Source: Labrys okinawensis (GTDB taxonomy: Bacteria > Pseudomonadota > Alphaproteobacteria > Rhizobiales > Labraceae). From it: 64,000 bases of DNA. The position numbers and the translations under genes were made by a program. The notes beneath the pieces were generated by a model that worked only from the letters and a program-made list of their open reading frames with translations, searched no databases and was not told the origin of the DNA. Each line of letters begins with the position of its first letter. The first letter of the stretch is position 1. Shown here in pieces: positions 1 through 8,159 of the stretch. The DNA lies in NCBI RefSeq assembly GCF_002982075.1, contig NZ_PUEJ01000004.1, positions 124,001-188,000 on the forward strand, given 5' to 3'.

Positions 1-209
1 CCGAGCCCCACCACCATCCAGGATATCCGCGCCGGCAGTCCGGCCATGAACAGCGCCAGATCCTCCTCGTCCACCGGCGTGAACAGCAGCTGCGCCGGGC
101 CGCCGGTACGAAACCACGAGAGCGGCGCCATCGGTGCATTGGCTTCCAGCGTACCGCGCAATCCCGGCATCGACGGGCGCAGCGAGGGAATGAGGTCGGG
201 AAAGGTCAT
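1..209 (-). CDS. murB: UDP-N-acetylenolpyruvoylglucosamine reductase MurB, N-terminal part (cut by window edge)
   Basis: Reading leftward from an ATG at 207-209, the open frame runs to the window edge. It starts MTFPDLIPSLRPSMPG and contains APMAPLSWFRTGGPAQ, then a VDEEDLALFMAGLP stretch. That is the usual MurB N-terminus: the conserved WF(R)TGG flavin-binding region followed by the DL..FL..LP helix. MurB reduces UDP-GlcNAc-enolpyruvate to UDP-MurNAc in cytoplasmic peptidoglycan precursor synthesis. In related genomes murB directly follows murC; here about 2.3 kb of other genes and repeats lies between them, so it probably needs its own promoter. The C-terminal three quarters are outside the window. 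Confidence 0.85.
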   Translation of the reverse strand, partial: MTFPDLIPSLRPSMPGLRGTLEANAPMAPLSWFRTGGPAQLLFTPVDEEDLALFMAGLPARISWMVVGL

Positions 210-230
210 GGTGTCCGATAAAGATCCAAT

Positions 231-280
231 GCGGAATATCTCGATGTTGCACACGAATGGGCAGCATTGAGATATTCCGC
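231..280. repeat. long inverted repeat (hairpin) upstream of murB
   Basis: Arms at 231-250 and 261-280 are complementary at 18 of 20 positions around a 10-base loop. The first 12 bases, GCGGAATATCTC, pair perfectly. It sits 20 bp upstream of the murB start and 17 bp before a second, perfect hairpin. No T-run follows on either strand, so it does not look like an ordinary terminator. Confidence 0.7.
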
Positions 281-296
281 AAGTGTTTAAAATCCT

Positions 297-342
297 GCAG
301 GGTCCTCTTGATCGACCCATAGGTCGATCAAGAGGACCCTGC
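297..342. repeat. perfect 21-bp inverted repeat
   Basis: Arms at 297-317 and 322-342 are perfectly complementary over 21 bp with a 4-base loop, giving an almost closed palindrome. The core word is GATCGACC. It lies between murB and the inserted nucleotidyltransferase pair. Its architecture resembles the other paired palindromes in this window although the word differs. Confidence 0.75.
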
Positions 343-484
343 ATTGCGGCGATCCGGGATTTGGAATGCCGGCCTTATTGCCTACATTCGCGAAGAAGCC
401 CAGCGATTCCGCCAGGGCGTTCTACGATTTGCGGAGTTGTCGGGAAGTGCAAAGACGCGTTGAACCAAAGAGTTAGAGCGAGCA

Positions 485-1072
485 TTGCCGGATCGATCCA
501 TCTCCCCGGAAGAGCGCCTGCGCATCATCGTCCGTGCGGACGAGAACCTCATGGCCTTCCTCGCCGTCGCCCGCTCCTTGCGCCTGCCGCAATGGCGGCT
601 GGCTGCCGGCTGCGTCTATCAGACCGTGTGGAACAGTCTGAGCGGGCTCCCCGCCGGCACCGGCGTCAAGGATTACGATCTCATCTATTTCGACGCCGCC
701 GACGTGAGCTGGGAGGCGGAGGATGCCGTGATCAGGCACGCCGCCCCCCACTTCGACGGCCGATGGCCGGTCGAGATCCGCAATCAGGCCCGGGTCCATC
801 TGTGGTTCGAGCAGCGCTTCGGCCAGCCCTATCCGCAGCTCCGTTCGGCTGACGAGGCTTTCGGGCACTATGCCGCCATCGTGCATGCGGTCGGCATCCG
901 GCTGGAGGACGACGACACCATCGACATCGCCGCACCCTTCGGCCTCGACGACCTCTTCGGCATGATCATCCGCCCCAATCCGGGACGCCGCGGCGACAAG
1001 GGCCTGGCCGCCAAGGCGGCACGCGCGAAGGCGATCTGGCCCGAATTGCGCCTGGTGGACCTGCAGCCATGA
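485..1072 (+). CDS. Nucleotidyltransferase family protein (NTP_transf_6 / DUF925)
   Basis: The 195-residue protein has a nucleotidyltransferase-fold core: AGCVYQTVWN near residues 41-50 followed by GVKDYDLIYFD with the acidic pair D63 and D65. The segment VEIRNQARVHLWF further on is typical of the DUF925/NTP_transf_6 family. These proteins are predicted nucleotidyltransferases with unknown substrates. The start is TTG at 485; the next in-frame ATG would remove 22 residues before the core. The stop overlaps the ATG of the following DUF4269 gene (ATGA), so the two are translationally coupled. Both lie on the strand opposite to the surrounding cell-wall genes, which suggests an inserted module. 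Confidence 0.75.
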   Translation: MPDRSISPEERLRIIVRADENLMAFLAVARSLRLPQWRLAAGCVYQTVWNSLSGLPAGTGVKDYDLIYFDAADVSWEAEDAVIRHAAPHFDGRWPVEIRNQARVHLWFEQRFGQPYPQLRSADEAFGHYAAIVHAVGIRLEDDDTIDIAAPFGLDDLFGMIIRPNPGRRGDKGLAAKAARAKAIWPELRLVDLQP

Positions 1073-1617
1073 CGGCAAGACCGGGCTACACGCAGGCTCT
1101 GCAGGCGACCGGATTGCTCGACCTTTTGCGCGCCTATGATCCGCATGTCGCCGGCACGCCCCCTCTCGGCGTCGATCTGCCCGCCAGCGATATCGACATC
1201 CTCTGTCACGCCCCCGACGCCCTCGCCTTCACCCGAACGATCTGGCAAGCCCTTGTGGGAGCTCCGGCCTTCTCCATCCATCAATGGACCGGCGGCGGGC
1301 GGCCGGTGATCGCCACTTTCACGGCGCAGGGCTGGTGCTTCGAGATCTTCGCCTCCATCCAGCCCGTGGCCGAACAGGCGGGCTGGCGCCATTTCCTGGT
1401 GGAGCGTCGCTTGCTCGCCCTGGGAGGAGAGGCTTTGCGCAGCAGCGTCGTGCAGCATCGCCAGGCAGGCCTGAAGACCGAACCCGCCTTCGCCGCGGCA
1501 CTCGGCCTGAAAGGCGATCCCTATCGGGACTTGCTCGAACTTCACCGGCAAACCGATGGCGACTTGGTAGCGATCCTCGCCGCCGCTGGTTATCTGGCAC
1601 ACTCGGAGCAGAACTGA
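1069..1617 (+). CDS. DUF4269 domain protein (nucleotidyltransferase-like)
   Basis: The 182-residue protein has the DUF4269 hallmark near its N-terminus: AGTPPLGVDLPASDIDILC, residues 28-46. The SDID motif (D41, D43) resembles the metal-binding acid pair of nucleotidyltransferase folds. A third acidic position is plausible at E92 in WCFEIFAS. The substrate is unknown. It overlaps the upstream DUF925 gene by 4 bp, so two nucleotidyltransferase-like proteins are made from one message. A strong paired palindrome begins 61 bp after the stop. Function is not assigned beyond the fold prediction. Confidence 0.75.
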   Translation: MTARPGYTQALQATGLLDLLRAYDPHVAGTPPLGVDLPASDIDILCHAPDALAFTRTIWQALVGAPAFSIHQWTGGGRPVIATFTAQGWCFEIFASIQPVAEQAGWRHFLVERRLLALGGEALRSSVVQHRQAGLKTEPAFAAALGLKGDPYRDLLELHRQTDGDLVAILAAAGYLAHSEQN

Positions 1618-1678
1618 GAGCCGGCCTCGGAAAGACGGCCACGCGGATAGGCTATCTGGTGAAGATTGGCAGGAAACT

Positions 1679-1759
1679 CGGTGTGCCGATCTCCAGATCG
1701 GCATTTTTTTGGGCAAACGCAGCATTTCGGACCATGCCGATCTGGAGATCGGCACACCG
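1679..1759. repeat. paired palindromic repeat, GATCTCCAGATC word
   Basis: Two 26-bp units at 1679-1704 and 1734-1759 are perfect reverse complements separated by 29 bp. Each unit is itself a hairpin: TGCCGATCT, a 2-base centre, then AGATCGGCA. The same word recurs at 31926-32005. It sits between the convergent DUF4269 and alkD-like genes and could stop transcription from both sides, although the T-run (1704-1710) follows only the first unit. Confidence 0.85.
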
Positions 1760-1774
1760 AAACTTCGCCTTCTG

Positions 1775-2497
1775 TCACTTTCCGATGTGCTTCAAGGCCT
1801 CTCGGCGGCTCAGATTGCTGAGTTCGGGGTGTTCGACGACGTAACGAGCGACCTCCTCGGGATCGATGCGTGCATGGTGCCTGAGAGCCCAGCCGATCGC
1901 CTTGCGCAGGAAGAACTCCCTGGAGCCAATCGACGGCGCGATACAGGCGTAGAGGAGCTCGAGATCGGTCTCAGCCTTGGCGCCGAGCTGGCAGAGGATC
2001 GCGCTCCGGCGCTTCCACATATTGGCGTCGACGGACCAGGCGAGCATGGCCTGCCGCATCGCCGCGCCGTCATTGCGCAGGATCGTCAGCAGGCGATGGG
2101 CGGCGATGGCATCGACATAGTCCCACCAGGCGCCGCTGACGATCATCTCCTCATACAGCGGCAGGGCATCGATGCGCTGGAAAGTTCCGGCGGCGTGCAG
2201 GCCGGTCAGTTCGATGGCGGCATAGCGCTCCTCGCGGAAACGGGCACCACGCCAGATGGCGAGGACCTCCGCCTGCCAATGCCCGGCGCTTTCGAAGCGC
2301 AGATCGGCGAAGATCGCCTTGCAGATCTGCCTGAGCGGCACGGCGGAGACGCCCAGATAGGGCATCGCCGATTTCATATAGGCCTGCATGGCCGGAGCCC
2401 GCTTGGGATCGGCGGCGGCCGCCAGACGCGAATGGATCGTCTCGGCCAGGCTCAATATGCCCCTCCGACCGTCATCTCGTCCGGGGCTCTTCGACAT
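1775..2497 (-). CDS. DNA alkylation repair protein (AlkD-like HEAT-repeat glycosylase family)
   Basis: The 240-residue protein matches the AlkD/DNA alkylation repair family (PF08713): a helical protein with MKSAMPYLGVSAVPLRQICK early, then WQAEVLAIWRGARFREERYAAIEL, AWWDYVDAIAAHRL and a C-terminal REFFLRKAIGWALRHHARID. Family members remove bulky or positively charged alkylated bases using HEAT-like repeats. The ATG at 2497 directly abuts the murC stop at 2498, so the gene is probably translated from the cell-wall message. That is an unusual position for a repair gene. Activity on particular lesions is not shown by the sequence. Confidence 0.85.
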   Translation of the reverse strand: MSKSPGRDDGRRGILSLAETIHSRLAAAADPKRAPAMQAYMKSAMPYLGVSAVPLRQICKAIFADLRFESAGHWQAEVLAIWRGARFREERYAAIELTGLHAAGTFQRIDALPLYEEMIVSGAWWDYVDAIAAHRLLTILRNDGAAMRQAMLAWSVDANMWKRRSAILCQLGAKAETDLELLYACIAPSIGSREFFLRKAIGWALRHHARIDPEEVARYVVEHPELSNLSRREALKHIGK

Positions 2498-3913
2498 TCA
2501 GACCGATTTGCCGTCCAGCGCCGCCAGTTCACCCGGCAAGGCATAGGCCCATTGCGTGATATTGCCGGCGCCGAGGCAGATCACATAGTCACCGGGCTTG
2601 GCTGCCGAGGCGACCAGGCCTGCGAGTGAACCGGGGCCATCGAGGGCGACGACATGACGGTGGCCGCGCGCCCGGATGCCGGCGACGAGGCCTTCCTTGT
2701 CGGCTCCCGGGATCGGCGCCTCGCCGGCCGCATAAACATCGGCGACCACGACCATGTCGGCATCGTTGAAGCAGGCCGAGAACTCGTTGAACAGGCTCGC
2801 CAGGCGGCTATAGCGATGCGGCTGCACCACCGCGATCACCTGGCCGGTGGTCGAGGCCCGGGCCGCCTTGAGCACGGCGGAGATCTCCACGGGATGGTGG
2901 CCGTAATCGTCGAACACGGTAACGCCGTTCCATTCCCCGGTACGCGTGAAACGCCGCTTCACGCCGCCGAAGCCTTCCAGGCCCTTGCGGATCGCCGCCG
3001 CGTCCATGCCGAGATTATGGGCAACCGCGATGGCGGCGGTCGCGTTGAGGGCGTTGTGGCCACCCGGCATGGGCAGGCCGAGATCGGGAAGCTCGACCAC
3101 CGCGCCGGTCTTGCGGTCGCGAATGACGACGCGAAAACGCGAACGCCCACCCGATAGGTCGAGGTCCATCAGGCGCACGTCGGACTGCGGGTTCTCGCCA
3201 TAGGTGACGACTCGGCGATCCTCGATGGTGCCGACGAGTTCCTGCACCACGGGATGATCCAGGCACATCACGGCGAAGCCGTAGAAGGGGATGTTCTCGA
3301 CGAAAGCCCGGAAGGCATCCTTGATGGCGTCGAAGGTCTTGAAGTGATCGAGATGCTCGGGATCGATATTGGTGACGATGGCGACATCGGTCGGCAGCTT
3401 GAGGAAGGTGCCGTCGCTTTCGTCGGCCTCCACCACCATCCAGTCGCTCGAACCCAGGCGCGCATTGGTGCCATAGGCATTGATGATGCCGCCATTGATC
3501 ACAGTGGGATCGAAACCGCCGGCGTCGAGCAGCGTGGCCACCAGTGACGTCGTGGTGGTCTTGCCATGCGTGCCGGCAATGGAGACGCAGGTCTTCAACC
3601 GCATCAGCTCGGCCAGCATTTCCGCGCGCCGCACCACCGGCAGGCGCTTCTCGCGCGCGGCGGCGAGTTCCGGATTGTCGCGCTTGATCGCAGTGGAGAC
3701 GACCACCACCTCGGCATCGCCGATATTCTCGGCGGCATGGCCGATGAAGGTCTTCACGCCCTTATCCTTCAAGCGCTTGACGTTGTAATTGTCGGCAGCG
3801 TCCGAACCCTGCACCGTGTAGCCCAGATTGACCAGCACTTCGGCAATGCCGGACATGCCGATGCCGCCGATGCCGACAAAGTGGATGGGGCCAATTTCAC
3901 GGGGCAGCTTCAT
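2498..3913 (-). CDS. murC: UDP-N-acetylmuramate--L-alanine ligase
   Basis: The 471-residue Mur ligase adds L-Ala to UDP-MurNAc in the cytoplasm. It starts at [20 protein letters not shown], with the glycine-rich nucleotide-binding turn typical of MurC. The ATP-binding motif [14 protein letters not shown] is near residue 110 and [11 protein letters not shown] follows. The frame is open further upstream, but that part reads through a palindromic repeat, so the start at 3913 is preferred. In the dcw order it follows murG with a 153-bp gap containing that repeat. Its stop abuts the alkD-like gene instead of murB. Confidence 0.96.
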   Translation of the reverse strand: MKLPREIGPIHFVGIGGIGMSGIAEVLVNLGYTVQGSDAADNYNVKRLKDKGVKTFIGHAAENIGDAEVVVVSTAIKRDNPELAAAREKRLPVVRRAEMLAELMRLKTCVSIAGTHGKTTTTSLVATLLDAGGFDPTVINGGIINAYGTNARLGSSDWMVVEADESDGTFLKLPTDVAIVTNIDPEHLDHFKTFDAIKDAFRAFVENIPFYGFAVMCLDHPVVQELVGTIEDRRVVTYGENPQSDVRLMDLDLSGGRSRFRVVIRDRKTGAVVELPDLGLPMPGGHNALNATAAIAVAHNLGMDAAAIRKGLEGFGGVKRRFTRTGEWNGVTVFDDYGHHPVEISAVLKAARASTTGQVIAVVQPHRYSRLASLFNEFSACFNDADMVVVADVYAAGEAPIPGADKEGLVAGIRARGHRHVVALDGPGSLAGLVASAAKPGDYVICLGAGNITQWAYALPGELAALDGKSV

Positions 3914-3974
3914 GAGGTCTCTCGAAAAGGTGGAATTTCGGTTCGTATAGGGGCGACAGGGCCGGGAGGCAAAT

Positions 3975-4057
3975 TTGGAGCGCGGACTTCCAGTCCTCCT
4001 GTTGGAGACGGCGCGCCTGCGAGACTGCGAAGAGCGGACAGGATGTCCGCGCTCCAA
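3975..4057. repeat. paired palindromic repeat, GCGGACA/TGTCCGC word
   Basis: Outer arms at 3975-3987 and 4045-4057 pair perfectly over 13 bp. Inside are a small hairpin at about 3984-3996 (GGACT-TCC-AGTCC) and a stronger one at 4034-4050 (GCGGACA-GGA-TGTCCGC). It fills the gap between murG and murC. Related GCGGACAT arms occur at 20551-20599. Confidence 0.75.
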
Positions 4058-4066
4058 GGCCTGCCG

Positions 4067-5158
4067 TCACATCGCCGCCAATTTCACCACCCAGTCGGCG
4101 AGGCGATCGGCGGCGTCGGGAATACCGGCATTCCGGGCATTGGCGGCCATGGCCTGCAATCCCACCGGATCGGCGAGCAGTGCCGTGAGATCGGCCGCGA
4201 GGGTCTCTGCGGTGAAGTCCGGCTGCATCACCAGCCGTGCTCCGTCGACATTGGCGAGCGTACGGGCATTGGCGGCCTGGTCCTGGTCGAGGGCCCCAGG
4301 CAGAGGCACGAGGATCGACGGGCGGCCGATGACCGAAAGCTCGGCCACGGTGGAGGCACCGGAGCGGCTGATCACAAGATGCGCCCCTGCGATGCGGGCG
4401 GGCAGGTCGCGAAAGAAGTCCTGCACGTCCGCAGCGACGCCGAGGCCGGCATAGGTCTCCCGCACGGCAGCAAGATCCTCCTGGCGCGCCTGCTGGACGA
4501 TACTGAGCCGGCGGCGCAATTGCTCGTCAAGCCGTGCGATCGCCGAAGGCACGATGGCCGACATCACCGCCGCGCCCTGGCTGCCGCCGAAGACCAGCAG
4601 ATTGATGGGCCCGTCCAGGTCAGGATAAGGGATCCTGGCCGCCTCCATCACCGCCGGCCTGACAGGGTTGCCGGTGTGGACGAGCTTCGATTTCGGCACA
4701 TTGTCCATCATCGCCACATCGGCAAAGCCGGTGGCAATGCGGGTGACCTTGGGCGCCAGCATGCGGTTGGCCCGGCCCATCACCGCATTGGCCTCATGGA
4801 TCATGGTTGGGATCTTGCGCCAGGCCGCGGCTGTCAGCGGCGGCAGGGTCGGATAGCCGCCGAAGCCGCAGACGACGGCAGGCCTGATACGGCCGAGCAT
4901 GCGCCAGGCCGCCAGCGTGCCGGAGCCGAGGCGCCAGAGGGTATTGGCCATGGCGAGCGGCGAGCGCGAACGTACGGTCTCGGACGGGATGACATGGATG
5001 TCCTCCCAGGCAAAGGTGCCGGTGTAGCGCTCCACCCGTTCGTCGGTGGCAAGATGCGGGCGGAAACCGAGCGGCACGAGGGCGCCCGCCAGCGCTTCGG
5101 CCGGAAACAGGTGACCGCCGGTACCGCCGGCGCAGAGCAGGACGACCTTGCCGCTCAC
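4067..5158 (-). CDS. murG: UDP-N-acetylglucosamine--N-acetylmuramyl-(pentapeptide) pyrophosphoryl-undecaprenol N-acetylglucosamine transferase
   Basis: The 363-residue GT28 glycosyltransferase converts lipid I to lipid II at the inner face of the membrane. The N-terminal loop LLCAGGTGGHLFPA (G11-H16) and the C-terminal UDP-GlcNAc site (VISRSGASTVAEL, then LPGALDQDQAANA) are intact. Its ATG overlaps the stop of ftsW by 4 bp, as in many alphaproteobacterial dcw clusters. The length is normal for the family. Confidence 0.97.
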   Translation of the reverse strand: MSGKVVLLCAGGTGGHLFPAEALAGALVPLGFRPHLATDERVERYTGTFAWEDIHVIPSETVRSRSPLAMANTLWRLGSGTLAAWRMLGRIRPAVVCGFGGYPTLPPLTAAAWRKIPTMIHEANAVMGRANRMLAPKVTRIATGFADVAMMDNVPKSKLVHTGNPVRPAVMEAARIPYPDLDGPINLLVFGGSQGAAVMSAIVPSAIARLDEQLRRRLSIVQQARQEDLAAVRETYAGLGVAADVQDFFRDLPARIAGAHLVISRSGASTVAELSVIGRPSILVPLPGALDQDQAANARTLANVDGARLVMQPDFTAETLAADLTALLADPVGLQAMAANARNAGIPDAADRLADWVVKLAAM

Positions 5159-6324
5159 GACGACAACCCGATGCCGGCGGCCGCCTGGGCCCTGCGGTCA
5201 CGGAAGCTGAAGGCGCTTTCGAGCATGTCGGTGCGCGGGCGGCGGCGGGTGAGCGCCAGCACCATGCCCATGCCATAGGCGACCGAAATCAGCGAGGAGC
5301 CGCCATAGGAGATGAAGGGCAGCGTCATGCCCTTGGCGGGCATCATGTGGAGATTGACCATCAAATTGATCGAGGACTGCATTCCGAACAGAAGGGTGAG
5401 ACCGGCGGTGGCGAAGCGGCAGAAGGGATCTTCGACCTTGTAAGCGTGCCAGAAGCCGCGCAGCACGATGAGGGCGAACATCGCCACGATCACCATGACG
5501 AAAAGAAGGCCGAACTCCTCGCCGGTTACCGCCATGATGAAGTCGGTATGGGAGTCCGGCAGGATCAGCTTGTAGGTGCCCTCGCCCGGCCCCTTGCCGA
5601 GCCAGCCGCCCGACAGGAAGGCATCGCGCGCCACATCGACCTGAAAGGTATCGGTACCCTCGGGCTTGAGGAAGCGGTCGATGCGCGAGGTGACGTGCGG
5701 GATGAACTGATAGGCCGCCACGATGCCCACGATGCCGACGCCGCCGAGCCCCAGCATCCAGAACCAGTGCAGCCCGGCCATGAAGAACAGCGCGCCCCAG
5801 ACGATGGAGATCAGCATGGTCTGTCCGAAATCGGGCTGCAGGATGAGCAGCCCCGCCGAGCAGGCCAGCAGCAGCATGGCGAGAATGTTGGCCGGTACGT
5901 CCGGCCGCTTGACGTTTTCGGAGAACAGCCAGGCCGCCAACACCACGAAGGCAGGCTTGAGGAATTCGGAAGGCTGAATACCCGCAATCCAGCGCCTGGA
6001 GCCCTTCACCTCGGCGCCGAACAGCAGCGTCGCCACCACCAGGGCGGTGGCGAACAGGAACATCACCAGGGCCAGCCGGCGGATCGACTGCGGCGACAGG
6101 AAGGACACGCCGATCATCACCATCAGCGCCACCGGGATCATCATCGCCTGGCGGTTGACGAAGTGGAACATGTCGGAAATGCCGATGCGCTCGGCGACGG
6201 CGGGGCTCGCCGCCAGCAGGAGCACGATACCGGTCAGCATCAGGGCCAGGATCGTCATCAGCATCAGCCGATCGACGGTCCACCACCAGGCATTGAAGGC
6301 TGAACGTTCGGTACGCGAGGCCAT
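5155..6324 (-). CDS. ftsW: Lipid II polymerase FtsW (SEDS family)
   Basis: The 389-residue integral membrane protein of the SEDS family polymerises lipid II at the septum with FtsI. Visible features are about ten hydrophobic segments, the KGSRRWI and QPSEFLKPAFV stretches, RIDRFLKPEG in the large periplasmic loop, and the C-terminal MTLPFISYGGSS signature. Its stop overlaps murG. Upstream it is cut off from murD by a tetR gene on the same strand and a hydrolase gene on the other strand, so it cannot be co-transcribed with murD without crossing an opposing gene and probably has its own promoter. Confidence 0.96.
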   Translation of the reverse strand: MASRTERSAFNAWWWTVDRLMLMTILALMLTGIVLLLAASPAVAERIGISDMFHFVNRQAMMIPVALMVMIGVSFLSPQSIRRLALVMFLFATALVVATLLFGAEVKGSRRWIAGIQPSEFLKPAFVVLAAWLFSENVKRPDVPANILAMLLLACSAGLLILQPDFGQTMLISIVWGALFFMAGLHWFWMLGLGGVGIVGIVAAYQFIPHVTSRIDRFLKPEGTDTFQVDVARDAFLSGGWLGKGPGEGTYKLILPDSHTDFIMAVTGEEFGLLFVMVIVAMFALIVLRGFWHAYKVEDPFCRFATAGLTLLFGMQSSINLMVNLHMMPAKGMTLPFISYGGSSLISVAYGMGMVLALTRRRPRTDMLESAFSFRDRRAQAAAGIGLSS

Positions 6325-6494
6325 GAACAGGGAGTCCGTCAGCTGAGGGAGGATCGCCCTAGCAGTGCTCCCGACAGGGTTTAGGAAGGGTTAAATGCAG
6401 AGGCCTTGCCGCGTTTTTGCCGGCAATCGGGCCTGAAATGCCGTCGAACGGCTCGCCCGGCACCGCCATCGACCTATGCCGTCCCCGCTTCAGG

Positions 6495-7121
6495 CTATTG
6501 CGGCGCCTGGGTTCCAGCCGGCCTGCGGCCGAGCCCCGCCATGACATCTTCGACGATCTCCTGCAACTCGGCCCGGCTGCAGCCGTCCCGCGCCTGGATC
6601 GAGATCCCCTGCATCACGGCCGCCAGGTGGCGGGCCAACCCCGGGAGCGCCTCGGCGTCGGCAAAGGGGCGGAGAGCCTGCACGATGTCCCTGCGAATGC
6701 CCTCGCGCCGCGCCGCCAGGCCGCGGGCGAGCGCTGCATGGTCAGGATGGCAGGCAACCATCCCGCTCGAGATCATGCAGCCACGCTCGCGATCAGGATG
6801 TGTGACGGCCCCGACCGCTGCTTCCAGCAGCAGGCGCACCGCCTGTGGCAGATCGCGCGCCTGCGCGACAGCGGCGAAATCGAGCAGGCCGACGCTCCCC
6901 TCGTAGCGGGCAAGCGCTTCCTCATAGAGCCCGGCCTTGCTGCCGAAGGCGGCGTAAAGGCTGGGGGGCGCGATCCCGATCGCCTTGGTGAGATCCCCGA
7001 CCGAGACACCCTCATAACCGTGGCGCCAGAACAGCCGCATGGCCGTCTCGACCGCCTGCTCGCGATCGAAGCTCCAGGGCCGCCCGCCACGCGATTTCGA
7101 ACCATGTTCCATATCGAACAC
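6495..7121 (-). CDS. TetR/AcrR family transcriptional regulator
   Basis: The 208-residue protein has a TetR N-terminal DNA-binding domain: FDREQAVETAMRLFWRHGY, then VGDLTKAIGIAPPSLYAAFG with the recognition helix at about residues 45-60. The rest is a helical ligand-binding domain including RGCMISSGMVA, seen in TetR_C regulators of oxidoreductase or hydrolase genes. It is transcribed divergently from the secreted alpha/beta hydrolase across a 69-bp gap with repeated AACAACATC words, so it probably controls that gene and itself. The ligand is unknown. The pair is inserted into the dcw cluster. Confidence 0.88.
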   Translation of the reverse strand: MFDMEHGSKSRGGRPWSFDREQAVETAMRLFWRHGYEGVSVGDLTKAIGIAPPSLYAAFGSKAGLYEEALARYEGSVGLLDFAAVAQARDLPQAVRLLLEAAVGAVTHPDRERGCMISSGMVACHPDHAALARGLAARREGIRRDIVQALRPFADAEALPGLARHLAAVMQGISIQARDGCSRAELQEIVEDVMAGLGRRPAGTQAPQ

Positions 7122-7180
7122 TAAACAACATCTTGACAGGTGTCGTCAAGCAAGTTGAATAGTGAACGATAAACAACATC
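7105..7180 (+). promoter_or_regulatory. Divergent promoter/operator between tetR and hydrolase
   Basis: A TTGACA box at 7133-7138 is followed after 17 bp by TGAATA at 7156-7161, a good promoter for the hydrolase gene. A repeated element, AAC-NNN-AAACAACATC, occurs twice: near 7117-7132 and near 7165-7180. A short palindrome, TGTTC-N6-GAACA, lies at 7105-7120 over the tetR start. These are candidate TetR operator sites. A GGAG ribosome site follows at 7181. Confidence 0.55.
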
Positions 7181-7190
7181 GGAGAACACA

Positions 7191-8159
7191 ATGGATCCTT
7201 CAAGACGCCTTTTCCTGGGTGCCGCCGCCGCCCTCACCGCCTTCGCCGTCGAGTCCGGACTTGCAGGTTCAGCAGCCGGTGCGACCGGCAAGAAGCGCTC
7301 GGATGTTGGGAAGGGAGGCAAACCAGGCTCTGGACGTGAAAGCTTCTTCACCCGTTCGGCCGACGGCACGCAGCTGGCCGGCGAGGTACAGGGCGATCCG
7401 GCGGCACCCGAAATCCTGTTCATCCACGGCCTGCGCCAGAGCCGCCTGAGCTGGGACAAGCAGTTTGCCGACCCGGCCCTCGCCGGCTTCCGGCTGGTGC
7501 GGTTCGACCTGCGCGGCCACGGCGATTCCGACAAGCCCGCCTCGCCCGACGCCTATTCCGACCCCGATCGCTGGGCGGACGACGTTGCTGCGGTGATCAC
7601 GGCTGCGAAGCTGCGCCATCCTATTCTGGTGGGCTGGTCGCTTGGAGGCCATGTCGCCGGCACCTATCTGCGCAAATATGGAGGCTCACGGATCGCGGGG
7701 ATCAACCTCGTCGATGCGGTCACCAAGCTGTCGCCCGATCTTCTGACCCCGCTGGCGGGGACCTTCGCCAAGACGGCTATTTCACACGATCTCGGCGAAC
7801 GAACCGCTGCGACAGCCGATTTTCTGGCGGCCTGTTTTCACAAACCACTCACCGATGTCGAACTGCAGCGCATGCTGGTGGTCAACGGCATGACCGAACG
7901 CGCTGTGAACGAGGGCTTCGTCAAGACATCCACGCCCGATCTCGAGCCCGTGTTCCAGGCCTATTCCGGCCCGATCCTGCTGACGCATGGCATTCACGAT
8001 CGGCTGGTGCGCCTCACCATGTCCGAACGCATCAAGGCCCTGCATGCCGATAGCCGCCTGTCGGTCTATACCGATAGCGGCCACAGCCCCTTCTACGAGG
8101 AGCCGGAACGGTTCGGGCGAGAACTCGCCGCCTTCGCGACAGCGTCGACAAGGGGCTGA
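7191..8159 (+). CDS. Exported alpha/beta hydrolase (Tat signal)
   Basis: The 322-residue protein begins with a twin-arginine-type signal, SRRLFLGAAAALTAFA, so it is probably exported folded. The alpha/beta hydrolase fold follows: oxyanion stretch FIHGLRQSRLSWD, FDLRGHGDSDKP, nucleophile elbow GWSLGG with S150, an acid at about D270 (GIHDRLV) and a His at about H301 (DSGHSPFYEEPERF). The substrate is not evident; the family includes esterases, haloalkane-type and lactone hydrolases. It is divergent from a TetR regulator and reads against the flanking dcw genes. Confidence 0.85.
   Translation: MDPSRRLFLGAAAALTAFAVESGLAGSAAGATGKKRSDVGKGGKPGSGRESFFTRSADGTQLAGEVQGDPAAPEILFIHGLRQSRLSWDKQFADPALAGFRLVRFDLRGHGDSDKPASPDAYSDPDRWADDVAAVITAAKLRHPILVGWSLGGHVAGTYLRKYGGSRIAGINLVDAVTKLSPDLLTPLAGTFAKTAISHDLGERTAATADFLAACFHKPLTDVELQRMLVVNGMTERAVNEGFVKTSTPDLEPVFQAYSGPILLTHGIHDRLVRLTMSERIKALHADSRLSVYTDSGHSPFYEEPERFGRELAAFATASTRG

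Noticed and set aside
1679..4057. Paired palindromes considered as a CRISPR array
   Set aside because: Units are inverted pairs with different words at distant sites, not direct repeats with regular spacers. No cas genes are present in the window.
3566..5278. 570-codon plus-strand frame opposite murC and murG
   Set aside because: Shadow of two intact Mur genes; composition and lack of motifs argue against a real protein.
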